DNA of 43,528 nt from Kamptonema sp. UHCC 0994 (GTDB taxonomy: Bacteria; Cyanobacteriota; Cyanobacteriia; Cyanobacteriales; Microcoleaceae). Each line of letters starts with the position of its first letter. Position 1 is the stretch's first letter. The notes under the pieces were generated by a model. It did no database searches. It was not told the DNA's origin and saw only the letters and a program-made list of their open reading frames with translations. Location: contig NZ_JARFTR010000222.1 in the NCBI RefSeq assembly GCF_029167235.1, positions 1-43,528 of the forward strand. Direction: 5' to 3'. This document shows positions 9,915 through 18,313 of the stretch, in pieces. A program made the translations under genes and the position numbers.

Positions 9915-10502
9915 ATGATTAATAAAAAATTGTTACTTGTCGCCACCAGTAATCCTGGGAAAGTCAAAGAAATGTTAGAATATCTCGCAGACTTTGGCTG
10001 GGAATTGCAACTTAAACCAGATGAATTGGAAATAGAAGAAACAGGCGATACCTTCATCGCCAATGCTTGCCTCAAAGCCTCCGAAGTTGCAAAAGCTACA
10101 GGGAAATGGGCGATCGCAGATGATTCAGGCTTGACAGTAGACGCACTTAATGGTAGACCTGGGATATATTCGGCTCGCTATGGCAAAACAGACAGCGATC
10201 GCATCGAGCGATTATTAACAGAATTAGGAAACGAACAGAACCGAAAAGCTCAATTCGTATGTGCGATCGCGGTCGCCAGTCCCCACGGCGCGATCGCGAT
10301 CGAAGTTGAAGGAAAATGCGATGGTGAAATCTTGTATAATCCCAAAGGTAGCAGCGGATTCGGATACGATCCTATTTTCTACGTACCAACCCAACAGAAA
10401 ACCTTTGCAGAAATGACCCCCGAAGAGAAGCGATCGCACTCCCATCGAGGTCAAGCATTCCAGATCCTTTTACCGCAACTCGATAGAATTGCGATCGTTT
10501 AG
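9915..10502 (+). CDS. rdgB: XTP/dITP diphosphatase (RdgB/HAM1)
   Basis: House-cleaning nucleotide pyrophosphatase that hydrolyses ITP, dITP and XTP to monophosphates, keeping deaminated purines out of nucleic acids. The 195-aa form starts at the second ATG (MINKKLLLVATSNPGK), which puts the N-terminal substrate motif TSNPGK at the normal distance; an ATG 18 bp upstream is also open. The family's DDSGL motif (IADDSGLTVDAL), GRPGIYSARY, and SSGFGYDPIFY with the C-terminal SHRGQA are all present. The gene holds five HIP1 octamers in under 600 bp. It is divergent from the TPR gene with about 25 bp between starts, leaving little room for two separate promoters. Confidence 0.95.
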   Translation: MINKKLLLVATSNPGKVKEMLEYLADFGWELQLKPDELEIEETGDTFIANACLKASEVAKATGKWAIADDSGLTVDALNGRPGIYSARYGKTDSDRIERLLTELGNEQNRKAQFVCAIAVASPHGAIAIEVEGKCDGEILYNPKGSSGFGYDPIFYVPTQQKTFAEMTPEEKRSHSHRGQAFQILLPQLDRIAIV

Positions 10503-10611
10503 CAAGGAAGAAGGAGAGGGGGAGGATGGGGAGGATGGGGGAGATGAGGAGAATTACGGACTAAGGGGAGAGGGTCAATTTCCGTCTTCCCGCCCCCCCG
10601 CCCCCCCTCTG

Positions 10612-10968
<357 letters not shown>

Positions 10969-11036
10969 TTAATTTCCTAGTTTATGGCTTAGTGAGCACG
11001 ACACCTCTTGATATCACCGCCACCAGAGATGATTTT

Positions 11037-11050
11037 GTAACATATAATAC
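11037..11050 (-). promoter_or_regulatory. NtcA-type binding site upstream of glnB
   Basis: Perfect GTA-N8-TAC match (spacer ACATATAA on the plus strand), centred about 94 nt upstream of the proposed TTG start of glnB. On the minus strand a TGATAT hexamer follows about 20 nt downstream of the site, near the distance expected of a -10 box in class II NtcA-activated promoters. Regulation of glnB by NtcA is known in Synechococcus and Synechocystis; here it is inferred from the motif. Confidence 0.6.
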
Positions 11051-11101
11051 CTTATGTCTAGTTTGCCGTGAAAAATGGGTTTACTTTTTCCAGTAACTAG
11101 G

Positions 11102-11219
11102 TGGACAGAAATAAACGCTATAACTTTTAGGGTGGGCGCAAGCCTAAACCATCTATAGCCATGTGAATCACATCGCTTTTTAAGGGGGCGATCGCCCACC
11201 CTACATTTAATTGTGTCCA
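11102..11219. mobile_element. MITE-like palindromic element upstream of glnB
   Basis: A 118-bp element whose ends pair imperfectly over about 14 bp (TGGACAGAAATAAA at 11102 against TTTAATTGTGTCCA ending at 11219). It also has a perfect inner inverted repeat, AGGGTGGGCG at 11129-11138 with CGCCCACCCT at 11193-11202. There is no open frame of its own beyond a shadow. It sits between the NtcA-type site of glnB and the MFS gene. The rest of the 10960-11427 gap shows nothing else I can name. Confidence 0.55.
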
Positions 11220-11427
11220 TCTGCTTAACGACCTATTTGCGAAAGCAGCCACAATAGCGCCTACCTTCAGGCTAGAGTAAGAAAGTGGCAGCCTACCCTA
11301 TTTGCCCTGACAAAAAAATAGAGGAAAAAGGACAAACCAGCTTTCCCGCCCTCCCTGTCTACAGTGTCAGACTTGCGTATATTTCTTTTAACCATAACTG
11401 CCGCAGGCGGTCAGCTAAACTATCGCT

Positions 11428-12723
11428 ATGCACCCAGCCAGCCCTCCCCCTGATAGCACGGGTTTTAACGCCCTGCTGAAAAACCGTCCCTTCCTTGCTT
11501 TGTGGATTGGCCAGCTTTTTGCACAAGTAGCGGATAAGGTTTTCTATGTATTGCTAATTATCTTGCTAGAAGCCGGCGACTATCGCCCCTGGTATAGCAT
11601 GGAACATTCTGATAATTCCATGCGATCGGCGATCATGGTAGCCTTCACAGTACCAGCGATTTTATTTGGCTCAGCAGCGGGAATTTTCGTTGACAGATTC
11701 TCTAAAAAGCAAATGTTGCTAGGCTGCAACCTGATTCGAGCCTTTCTAATCATGGCACTGCCTTTTTTGCCGAAAGCCTTTATCATCCTGTTGGTGATTA
11801 CTTTTCTAGTTTCCACTGTCACCCAATTTTTCGCCCCAGCCGAACAGGCCGCTATCCCCCTAGTAGTGCCGAAAAAAGGATTAATGACCGCCAATAACCT
11901 CTTCGCCTCATCCACAATGGGAGGTATAATTGTCGGCATGACCATTGGCGAACCTCTACTAAGTTTTTCAAAAGATACCGTAGGTGAAAGTGCTCAAGAG
12001 TTCTTGCTGGGAGGAGTTTACCTAGTTTCTGCGGTTTTGATTTATCTGATGCAGGTAAAAGAAACTGAAGCATCGCCTCACGCAGTGTTAATTCATCCCC
12101 TGCATGACTTAAAAGAAGGCTTACGATATCTCAAGCAAAACCGCCTTGTTAGCAACGCAATGGTACAGTTGACGATTTTGTATTCTGTATTTGCCTCCTT
12201 ACAAGTGTTAGCAATTTCTCTCTCTGGCAAAATTGGTCTCAAAGAAACTCAATTTGGCTTTGTGCTGGCGGCGGCGGGAGTGGGTATGGTCTTCGGTGCA
12301 GGTTTGTTAGGGCATTTTTCAGACCGCTTGCACAATAAGCCTCTGCCTTTGATTGGTTTTTTGATGATGGGTTTTGTTTTAGGGATGTTTGCCTTTACCA
12401 GGTATTTATGGCTGGGATTGAGTCTGAGTGGTTTGTTTGGCTTGGGCGCTTCTTTGATTAACGGCCCGATGCAAGCCTTAATTCAAGAAAAGACCCCGGA
12501 ATCTATGCGAGGTAAGGTTTTTGGCTTTCAGAATAATGCGATTAATATTGCTTTAAGCCTTCCTCTAGCTATTACTGGCCCACTGACGGATGCCGTTGGT
12601 AAAGCTGTGGGTTCGGAGGATTTGGGTTTGCGCGTCGTGCTTTTGAGCCTGGGGCTTTTGGTTGCCCTTATGGGTGCGGCAGCTTGGCACAATACTCGTG
12701 ATGTTTTGCAGGATAGCGTGTGA
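11428..12723 (+). CDS. MFS transporter
   Basis: A 431-aa major facilitator superfamily protein with about 12 hydrophobic segments. After a proline-rich N-terminus the first helix reads RPFLALWIGQLFAQVADKVF, with the family's Gln and Asp. The loop between helices 2 and 3 has GIFVDRFSKKQMLLGCNLIR, a form of the MFS signature (G-x-x-x-D-R-x-x-[KR]). A long soluble stretch (MQVKETEASPHAVLIHPLHD) separates the two halves. The second half has GLLGHFSDRLHNKPLP in the equivalent loop, which shows the duplicated fold. It most resembles the MFS_3/enterobactin-exporter-like proteins of cyanobacteria; the substrate cannot be told from sequence. A strong intrinsic terminator follows about 90 bp downstream. 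Confidence 0.88.
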   Translation: MHPASPPPDSTGFNALLKNRPFLALWIGQLFAQVADKVFYVLLIILLEAGDYRPWYSMEHSDNSMRSAIMVAFTVPAILFGSAAGIFVDRFSKKQMLLGCNLIRAFLIMALPFLPKAFIILLVITFLVSTVTQFFAPAEQAAIPLVVPKKGLMTANNLFASSTMGGIIVGMTIGEPLLSFSKDTVGESAQEFLLGGVYLVSAVLIYLMQVKETEASPHAVLIHPLHDLKEGLRYLKQNRLVSNAMVQLTILYSVFASLQVLAISLSGKIGLKETQFGFVLAAAGVGMVFGAGLLGHFSDRLHNKPLPLIGFLMMGFVLGMFAFTRYLWLGLSLSGLFGLGASLINGPMQALIQEKTPESMRGKVFGFQNNAINIALSLPLAITGPLTDAVGKAVGSEDLGLRVVLLSLGLLVALMGAAAWHNTRDVLQDSV

Positions 12724-12814
12724 GCAAAGAAACAAAGAAATAAGCCGTATTTTCTATCACTTATTCCGCAATCCCTAGGTAGCGCAAACAGGTAGAACGG
12801 AAAAGTTAAATTTT

Positions 12815-12840
12815 AAAACGCTCTTTTAGGGCGTTTTTTT
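12815..12840 (+). terminator. Rho-independent terminator after the MFS gene
   Basis: Nine-bp stem (AAAACGCTC with GGGCGTTTT, one G-T pair), loop TTTTA, then a run of T residues. It lies 91 bp after the MFS stop codon. Confidence 0.85.
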
Positions 12841-12882
12841 GGTTTTCGATCGCAAGCCCTAAGAGAATTTCCAAAGATTGCC

Positions 12883-12901
12883 AACTGTCACAGTGACAGT
12901 T
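12883..12901. promoter_or_regulatory. Perfect operator-like palindrome upstream of the CNNM/CorC gene
   Basis: AACTGTCAC-A-GTGACAGTT is a perfect 19-nt dyad with one central base. It lies about 216 bp upstream of the next gene's ATG and outside the terminator. Downstream, GTATTTTT near 12920 and AAAAATAC near 12964 could pair and enclose a GC-rich stretch. Either a repressor site or part of a structured leader would fit. Nothing else recognisable lies in 12841-13117. Confidence 0.35.
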
Positions 12902-13117
12902 GAACCGGGTAGGCTACGGACGTATTTTTGGGTGGGAAGGTTAAAGCCGTCCTAGCGGACAAGAAAAATACTAGAATCACTAGATGGTTAAGATAGATGG
13001 ATAAATAAATGAGTTCGCTTACCCAGAAAAAGCTGAAAATAAACAGTCTCAAAGACGTTTTACTGGAAGTGTACTAGAAAAACCTATATTAAATGGCTAA
13101 AGGTATTGATATTAAGC

Positions 13118-14434
13118 ATGAGTATTGACATTCTGATTGTTCTGCTACTGATTGCCCTCAATGGACTGTTTGTGATGTCAGAGATGGCCATCGTCTCGGT
13201 ACGGAAGGTGCGACTGCAACAGATGGCTAACTCTGGCTCGAAAAAAGCCCGCGTGGCGCTGGATTTGGCTAATGCCCCGAATCAGTTTTTGCCGACTGTT
13301 CAAATTGGGATCACGCTACTCGCGATCGTCTCTGGTGCCTTCGGCGAAACTACTTTCTCTAAGAGGGTAGAGCCGATTTTCCATCAGATACCCTTTCTTG
13401 CGCCCTACAGCCAGCCAATTTCGACTGCGATCGCAATTTTGCTGATCACCTATCTAACGCTGATTATTGGCGAATTAGTGCCAAAGCGACTGGCTTTGAA
13501 CAACCCAGAACCGATCGCCGCATTAGTTGCTATTCCCATGCGAATGCTTTCAAAGATTGGTTCTCCTGTGGTTAGCTTGTTAAGCTACTCAACTGATTTG
13601 GTACTGCGGCTGTTGGGGATTACGCCGTCTACGGAACCACAAGTTACGGAAGAAGAGATTAAGGTTTTAATCGAGCAAGGTACTGAAGCAGGAACCTTTG
13701 AAGAAGCAGAACAAGATATGGTTCAAAGGGTATTTCGTTTAGGCGATCGCAGAGTTAGCGCCCTAATGACCCCTAGACCAGATATTATTTGGCTAGATTT
13801 AGAGGATACAGGGGAAGAAAATCGCCAGAAAATGCTCGATAGCGCCCATTCCCGCTTTCCCGTTTGTCAAGGCGGCCTCGACAATGTTATCGGTTTAATT
13901 CACGTTACTGATTTATTGTCCCGCAGTTTAGCAGGTCAAGCTCTTGATTTGACAGCACAATTAAGACGACCCCTTTTTGTACCAGAAAGTACGCGGGGCT
14001 TAAAAGTTTTAGAGCTTTTCAAGCAATTTAGCAATCACATTGCCTTAGTTGTTGATGAATACGGTGTCATTCAAGGATTGGTTACACTCAACGATATTTT
14101 AGTCGAACTCGTCGGTGACATTCCCTCTGTCGAAGATGAAGATGAACCCCAAGCTGTACAACGAGAAGATGGTTCTTGGCTTTTGGATGGAATGTTACCA
14201 GTAGAAGAGTTTTTTGAGCTTTTTAATATTGAAGAATTATCTCCAGATCAGAGAGGTAGCTATCATACAATGGGTGGTTTTGTAATCACAAATTTGGGTC
14301 GCATCCCTTCTGCTGCGGAGCATTTTGAATGGAATGGATTGCGCCTTGAAGTTGTAGATATGGACGGCAACCGAGTTGACAAAGTGTTAGTAATGCCTAT
14401 GCCGTTAACTTCAGATGAACCGCAAACTGAATAA
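13118..14434 (+). CDS. CNNM/CorC-type (HlyC/CorC) membrane protein
   Basis: A 438-aa protein of the 'hemolysin family' group, whose studied members act in Mg2+ and Co2+ export or homeostasis. Residues about 1-190 form the DUF21/CNNM membrane domain (ALNGLFVMSEMAIVSVRK; IGELVPKRLALNNPE), about 205-325 a CBS pair (SALMTPRPDIIWLDLE; LVVDEYGVIQGLVTLNDILV), and about 340-425 the CorC_HlyC C-terminal domain ending near NRVDKVLVMPMP. The length is typical. I chose the ATG; the frame opens four codons earlier at a TTG whose nearest purine-rich stretch (AAAGG) is too close. The long upstream region with a perfect palindrome may carry its control. No haemolysin activity is implied. Confidence 0.88.
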   Translation: MSIDILIVLLLIALNGLFVMSEMAIVSVRKVRLQQMANSGSKKARVALDLANAPNQFLPTVQIGITLLAIVSGAFGETTFSKRVEPIFHQIPFLAPYSQPISTAIAILLITYLTLIIGELVPKRLALNNPEPIAALVAIPMRMLSKIGSPVVSLLSYSTDLVLRLLGITPSTEPQVTEEEIKVLIEQGTEAGTFEEAEQDMVQRVFRLGDRRVSALMTPRPDIIWLDLEDTGEENRQKMLDSAHSRFPVCQGGLDNVIGLIHVTDLLSRSLAGQALDLTAQLRRPLFVPESTRGLKVLELFKQFSNHIALVVDEYGVIQGLVTLNDILVELVGDIPSVEDEDEPQAVQREDGSWLLDGMLPVEEFFELFNIEELSPDQRGSYHTMGGFVITNLGRIPSAAEHFEWNGLRLEVVDMDGNRVDKVLVMPMPLTSDEPQTE

Positions 14435-14441
14435 TTATTTT

Positions 14442-14496
14442 TAATTGGTAATTGGTAATTGGTAATTGGTAATTGGTAATTGGTAATTGGTAATTG
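14442..14496. repeat. Heptamer array (TAATTGG)n
   Basis: Seven to eight tandem copies of TAATTGG, starting 7 bp after the stop codon of the CNNM/CorC gene. It is a different heptamer from the ATTAGCA arrays but has the same period. Confidence 0.9.
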
Positions 14497-14539
14497 CTAC
14501 CTTCCCCATCTCCCCTGCTCCCCCTCTCCCCCATCTCCC

Positions 14540-14965
14540 TCAAATCCCCTTAACTACCAGCACCGAACAAGTAGCATCCGCCACCACCTGAGAACTGACC
14601 GAACCCTCCAAAATTCGCTTCAAACCCGTTAACCCCCTACTCCCAATCACAATTAAATCAGCCTTATAAATATTAGCCAAACGCACAATTTCTTCCGCCA
14701 CATCTCCTGCTACAATCTCTACCTCACTCTTGCAAGGTAACTTCTCCCGATAAGATTGCAGCAGCTTTTCAATGTGTCGATAGGGTAGTTCCTCAGAATT
14801 AAAATGAGGCTTGTCAGCAATCAATTCAAACTCAGACCCCGCAGAAGAAACCACATGAGAGAGAATAACTTTTGTCTCTGGTTCTAGCCGAAATTGGTGT
14901 ACAGCTACCATTACCTGCTCTATAGATTGCGAACCGTCAAGAGCCACCAAAATATTCTTAAACAC
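14540..14965 (-). CDS. Universal stress protein (UspA family)
   Basis: A 141-aa single-domain Usp protein. The N-terminal VALDGSQSIEQVM carries the nucleotide-contacting Asp. The C-terminal part has the ATP-binding pattern G-2x-G-9x-G-[ST] (VIGSRGLTGLKRILEGSVSS) followed by CSVLVVK, so this is an ATP-binding type Usp. The start codon is GTG and overlaps the hisD stop by one base (TAGTG), so the two genes are almost certainly transcribed together and translationally coupled. Usp proteins act in stress survival; a direct link to histidine synthesis is not evident. Confidence 0.9.
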   Translation of the reverse strand: MFKNILVALDGSQSIEQVMVAVHQFRLEPETKVILSHVVSSAGSEFELIADKPHFNSEELPYRHIEKLLQSYREKLPCKSEVEIVAGDVAEEIVRLANIYKADLIVIGSRGLTGLKRILEGSVSSQVVADATCSVLVVKGI

Positions 14966-16278
14966 TAAAATTCCTCATCCCCGATATTTTCAGTCCGCAG
15001 CCGCACCGAGTCAGCGTGAGAAGGCAAACCCTCTGCTTTCGCTAAAGCATTTATAGTTTTAGCTACTTTTTGCAGCGCCGTCGGCGAGTATTGAATCAAG
15101 CTGGAGTGTTTCATAAACGTTTCCACTCCCAGTGGTGAGGCGTAGCGGGCGGCCCCCGAAGTGGGTAGCGTGTGATTTGGCCCCGCTAAATAGTCTCCCA
15201 CAGCTTCCGGCGTGGAGCAACCTAAGAAAATTGCTCCTGCGTGGCGGATTTGCTCAAGCAGAGCCCAAGGATCGGCAACTTCCAGCTCTAAGTGTTCGGG
15301 AGCGAACTCGTTAGATAGTTCTGCCGCAGCTTTCAGGGAGTCCACTACTACTACTAAACCGTAATTTGCGATCGCCTTTTCAGTTAAAGTCCGGCGCGGG
15401 TGTTCCGCCAACTGTCGATCTACTTCTGTCACCACCTTTCTCGCCAATACCGAGTCTGTGGTTAGTAAAATCGCCGCCGCCATTGAATCGTGTTCAGCTT
15501 GGGCCAACATATCTGCTGCCACATACACGGGATTTGCAGAACCGTCGGCGATAATCAACACTTCTGACGGCCCCGCCAAAGTGTCAATACCTACAGTCCC
15601 GTAGACCAGCTTCTTCGCCAGAGTTACATAAATATTGCCGGGGCCAGTGATTAAGTCTACCTTGGGGATACTGTCTGTACCGTAGGCCAAAGCTGCGATC
15701 GCTTGCGCTCCTCCCACCCGATAAATTTCCTCAATTCCGGCTTCCTGGGCCGCCACTAGCACCGCAGGATTGATCTTTTTCTCCGGCCCTGGGGGAGTAC
15801 ACATCACAATGCGCGGTACCTTAGCCACCTTAGCTGGCACAGCATTCATCAGCACCGTACTAGGATAAGCCGCCTGTCCCCCAGGAACGTAAAGCCCAGC
15901 CCGGTCTACAGGTGTGTAGCGCTTACCCAAAACTACCTCGTCTTCCCCAAACTGCACCCATGATTTAGGGATGCGCTGTCGGTGAAAAGCTTCGATCTGT
16001 TGGCAAGCCAAGCGGATTGCATCTAATAATTCTTTGGATACTTGCTGGTAGGCCGCGTCCAATTCGGAGCCGCTTACCCGTAAGTCTTCGACATTCAGGG
16101 AAAGATGGTCGAATTCAGCCGTGTAGTGCAGCAGAGCCCTGTCGCCTTTACGCTTTACGGCTTGCAGCACTTCCCGCACCGTTGCCTCTTTATGAACAAC
16201 CAAGTCGTCGTGGGTGCGATCGCAGATTCGTCGCAGTTCAGCTTGTGCTTCAACCCACTGAGTTATGATTCGCAGCAT
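14965..16278 (-). CDS. hisD: Histidinol dehydrogenase
   Basis: A 437-aa zinc- and NAD-dependent enzyme catalysing the last two oxidations of histidine synthesis (L-histidinol to L-histidine). It is full length. Family motifs include RVGGAQAIAALAYGT, the NAD-binding segment GPGNIYVTLAKK, the signature VGIDTLAGPSEVLIIAD, the Zn-ligand region DMLAQAEHD, and FAPEHLELEV with the catalytic Glu-His. The start is an ATG (MLRIITQWVEAQAEL) without a strong Shine-Dalgarno sequence. It is the first gene of a two-gene unit with the universal stress protein; no other his gene is nearby, as is usual in cyanobacteria, where his genes are scattered. Confidence 0.97.
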   Translation of the reverse strand: MLRIITQWVEAQAELRRICDRTHDDLVVHKEATVREVLQAVKRKGDRALLHYTAEFDHLSLNVEDLRVSGSELDAAYQQVSKELLDAIRLACQQIEAFHRQRIPKSWVQFGEDEVVLGKRYTPVDRAGLYVPGGQAAYPSTVLMNAVPAKVAKVPRIVMCTPPGPEKKINPAVLVAAQEAGIEEIYRVGGAQAIAALAYGTDSIPKVDLITGPGNIYVTLAKKLVYGTVGIDTLAGPSEVLIIADGSANPVYVAADMLAQAEHDSMAAAILLTTDSVLARKVVTEVDRQLAEHPRRTLTEKAIANYGLVVVVDSLKAAAELSNEFAPEHLELEVADPWALLEQIRHAGAIFLGCSTPEAVGDYLAGPNHTLPTSGAARYASPLGVETFMKHSSLIQYSPTALQKVAKTINALAKAEGLPSHADSVRLRTENIGDEEF

Positions 16279-16580
16279 GGAGATTAGGAATGCCTACCGT
16301 AGGAATTGCCCGCCAAAAGAGCGGGGGAGCAGGGGGAGGGGGAGGGCGGAGCGGAGGCGGAGCCGGGGGAGAGGGAGCGGGGAGATTTTTTCACCCCTGC
16401 TCCTGTGCTCAAGAGCGCCCCTGCTCAAGAGCGCCCCTGCTCCTCTACTAACCCTTAATCCTTGTTATAGCTTAACCTAGATTTTTTGGGGAATCGCGAT
16501 TTTATGAGAATAGATGTTATATTAGTTTGTCCGGTACTTTGTATTTTTAATTCAATACCAGCCAGAAATCACTGCCGACT
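16279..16580. other. Gap between hisD and rpsT: purine-rich and tandem repeats
   Basis: The gap holds a G/A-rich low-complexity stretch (about 16318-16386) and a perfect 16-bp tandem duplication, GCTCAAGAGCGCCCCT at 16407-16422 and 16423-16438. The divergent promoters of hisD and rpsT must lie here, but no confident -35/-10 pair could be picked. No gene is seen. Confidence 0.6.
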
Positions 16581-16880
16581 ATGCCCAATATTAAGTCCGC
16601 CATCAAACGAGTCGAAATCGCCGAGCGCAACCGACTTCAAAACAAAGCCTACAAGTCTGCTGTCAAAACTCTGATGAAGAAATATTTGGCAGCCGTTGAC
16701 ACCTACGCCGCCGCTCCCACTCCCGAATCAATGGAGCAAGTACAGCAGCGGATGTCAGAGGCTTTTAGCAAAATTGACAAAGCTGTAAAGCGCGGCGTGC
16801 TACACCGCAATAATGGCGATCGCAAAAAATCTCGCTTGGCTAAGGCTCTCAAACGCAAGCAGCCCCCAGTTGCTAGTTAA
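16581..16880 (+). CDS. rpsT: 30S ribosomal protein S20
   Basis: A 99-aa primary 16S rRNA-binding protein of the small subunit. It has the S20 pattern: [20 protein letters not shown] near the N-terminus, [15 protein letters not shown], then [27 protein letters not shown], mostly basic and helical. The length is typical of cyanobacteria. The start ATG follows an AT-rich leader. The stop codon TAA merges directly into an AAAAATT heptamer array, a pattern seen with many genes in this window. It is transcribed toward the tatD-type gene about 100 bp downstream. Confidence 0.97.
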   Translation: MPNIKSAIKRVEIAERNRLQNKAYKSAVKTLMKKYLAAVDTYAAAPTPESMEQVQQRMSEAFSKIDKAVKRGVLHRNNGDRKKSRLAKALKRKQPPVAS

Positions 16881-16948
16881 AAATTAAAAATTAAAAATTA
16901 AAAAATGATAAGCTTCATTTTTGGTTTTGCATTTTTAATTTTTAATTG
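16877..16948. repeat. AATTAAA heptamer array with inverted partner, copy 1
   Basis: AATTAAA/TTAAAAA heptamers at the rpsT stop codon face an inverted TTTTTAATTTTTAATT arm ending near 16948, so the whole can fold as a long AT hairpin. The right arm matches the element at 18241-18273 at all but two bases. It may serve as an rpsT terminator, although it is AT-only. Confidence 0.75.
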
Positions 16949-16976
16949 ATAATTCTGACATACTCCTAAAAAAATA

Positions 16977-17762
16977 GTGCAGCTAATTGACACTCACGTT
17001 CACATTAACTTTGAGGCGTTTAAAGACGACTTAGATGCTGTACGAGAGCGTTGGCGAGAAGCTGGAGTCGTCCATCTGGTTCATTCCTGCGTAGAGCCGG
17101 AAGAATTTGCGGGAATTCAGGCGATCGCCAACCGCTTTAAGGAGGTATCCTTTGCCGTAGGTCTCCACCCCCTAGATGCGGACAAGTGGACGGAATCGAC
17201 AGGAGAACAGATTTTAGAGTTGGCTAGTTCAGACTCTAGAGTAGTGGCGATCGGCGAAACCGGGTTGGACTTTTACAAAGCAGATAATGTCCAGCAACAG
17301 GTGAAAGCCTTTACATCTCAACTCGCGATCGCCCAAAAGCTAAACAAACCCGTCATCATCCACTGTCGTGACGCAGCAGCGCCAATGGCAGAAATGTTGC
17401 GAGAATTTTGGCAAACTTCTGGGCCAGTTCGAGGCGTGATGCACTGCTGGGGAGGAACCCCAGAAGAAACCGAATGGTTCTTAGACCTCGGTTTCTACAT
17501 CAGCTTCAGCGGAACTGTCACCTTTAAAAAAGCTGTCCAAATTCAAGAATCAGCTTGCAGAGTCAACAGCGATCGCCTTCTGATCGAGACAGACTGCCCA
17601 TTTCTCGCCCCCGCCCCCAATCGCGGCAAACGCAACGAACCAGCCTACGTGCGCCACGTAGCCGAGGAAGTTGCTAGATTAAGAGGAGTGCCCTTAGAAA
17701 CTCTCTGCCAGCAAACGACCCAAAATGCCTGCGATCTATTTGACCTTTCAGAGCATAAATAG
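16977..17762 (+). CDS. TatD-family metal-dependent hydrolase (DNase/quality control)
   Basis: A 261-aa TIM-barrel amidohydrolase of the TatD family; studied members are 3'-5' exonucleases or D-aminoacyl-tRNA/peptide hydrolases. Metal ligands are visible: HVH in [10 protein letters not shown], the Glu of [12 protein letters not shown], the His of [10 protein letters not shown], the His of GVMHCWGG, and the Asp of [12 protein letters not shown]. It starts at a GTG (reads [15 protein letters not shown]), which fits the normal N-terminus; no good Shine-Dalgarno sequence precedes it. In several cyanobacteria a tatD gene lies between rpsT and rpoB, as here. Related hairpin elements flank it on both sides (16877-16948 and 18208-18273). 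Confidence 0.92.
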   Translation: MQLIDTHVHINFEAFKDDLDAVRERWREAGVVHLVHSCVEPEEFAGIQAIANRFKEVSFAVGLHPLDADKWTESTGEQILELASSDSRVVAIGETGLDFYKADNVQQQVKAFTSQLAIAQKLNKPVIIHCRDAAAPMAEMLREFWQTSGPVRGVMHCWGGTPEETEWFLDLGFYISFSGTVTFKKAVQIQESACRVNSDRLLIETDCPFLAPAPNRGKRNEPAYVRHVAEEVARLRGVPLETLCQQTTQNACDLFDLSEHK

Positions 17763-18207
17763 TGCGAAAATATAAGGTCGGGGATTAAAAATCAGCCCTT
17801 GAGCAAAACTGGCATTAATCCATAAATTGTCGATTACGCCACTTACCCCAAAAACAAAAGGTCTACAGCCTGCTAGTATCGCAATTGCGTCCTATAATTT
17901 AAAGAGAGGAAACCGCGATCGGAATGAATTGGCACTGTATCTTCAAAAATATCAAAAATCGCGAGTTCCGCTTGCGGAATTTAATCACACCAATGTCATC
18001 AATTTTAGTAGTCAATTGTGGAGACGCTTTCCCCAAGACTGGCAGGGCAATAGAACGCATCAGAGCATATTCTCTCTTAGAATCCCTGTACAGTACGTCG
18101 GTTGTCGGTCTTGGTGGGGTATTGTGTTCCTTGCGAACTGCTACCAGACAATCTGCATATAAATATTCCCTAACAAAGCAATAAGCGAAAAACAACCATT
18201 AGAAATC
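17763..18207 (+). promoter_or_regulatory. Long leader region upstream of rpoB
   Basis: No gene is recognised here. A good -10 hexamer, TATAAT, lies at 17893-17898 but has only a weak -35 (CTGCTA at 17870). TTCCGC-TT-GCGGAA at 17966-17979 is a short perfect hairpin. Open frames of 86-111 codons overlap on both strands without family resemblance and are probably chance. The rpoBC transcript probably starts in this region, leaving a leader of several hundred nt. Confidence 0.35.
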
Positions 18208-18273
18208 AATTAAAAATTAAAAATTAAAAATTAAATTCCCTCATTTTTAATTTTGCATTTTTAATTTTTAATT
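18208..18273. repeat. AATTAAA heptamer array with inverted partner, copy 2
   Basis: It has the same architecture as 16877-16948: four AATTAAA-type heptamers on the left, then a near-identical inverted arm (two differences in about 33 bp). It ends about 40 bp before the rpoB start, so it would lie in the rpoB 5' untranslated region. Confidence 0.75.
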
Positions 18274-18313
18274 CTTGTAGACAAGGCCAGAGCCACACAG
18301 TTTGAGGAAACCC

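Noticed and set aside
11014-11220. Minus-strand open frame of 68 codons upstream of glnB
   Set aside because: It lies mostly within the MITE-like element and across the NtcA-type site, with no family features.
13118-14434. Annotation of the CNNM/CorC gene as a haemolysin
   Set aside because: The name is historical; the domains indicate an ion-transport-related membrane protein.
17827-18195. Three overlapping open frames of 86-111 codons before rpoB
   Set aside because: They overlap on both strands, begin at poor starts (one at TTG) and have no recognisable domain.
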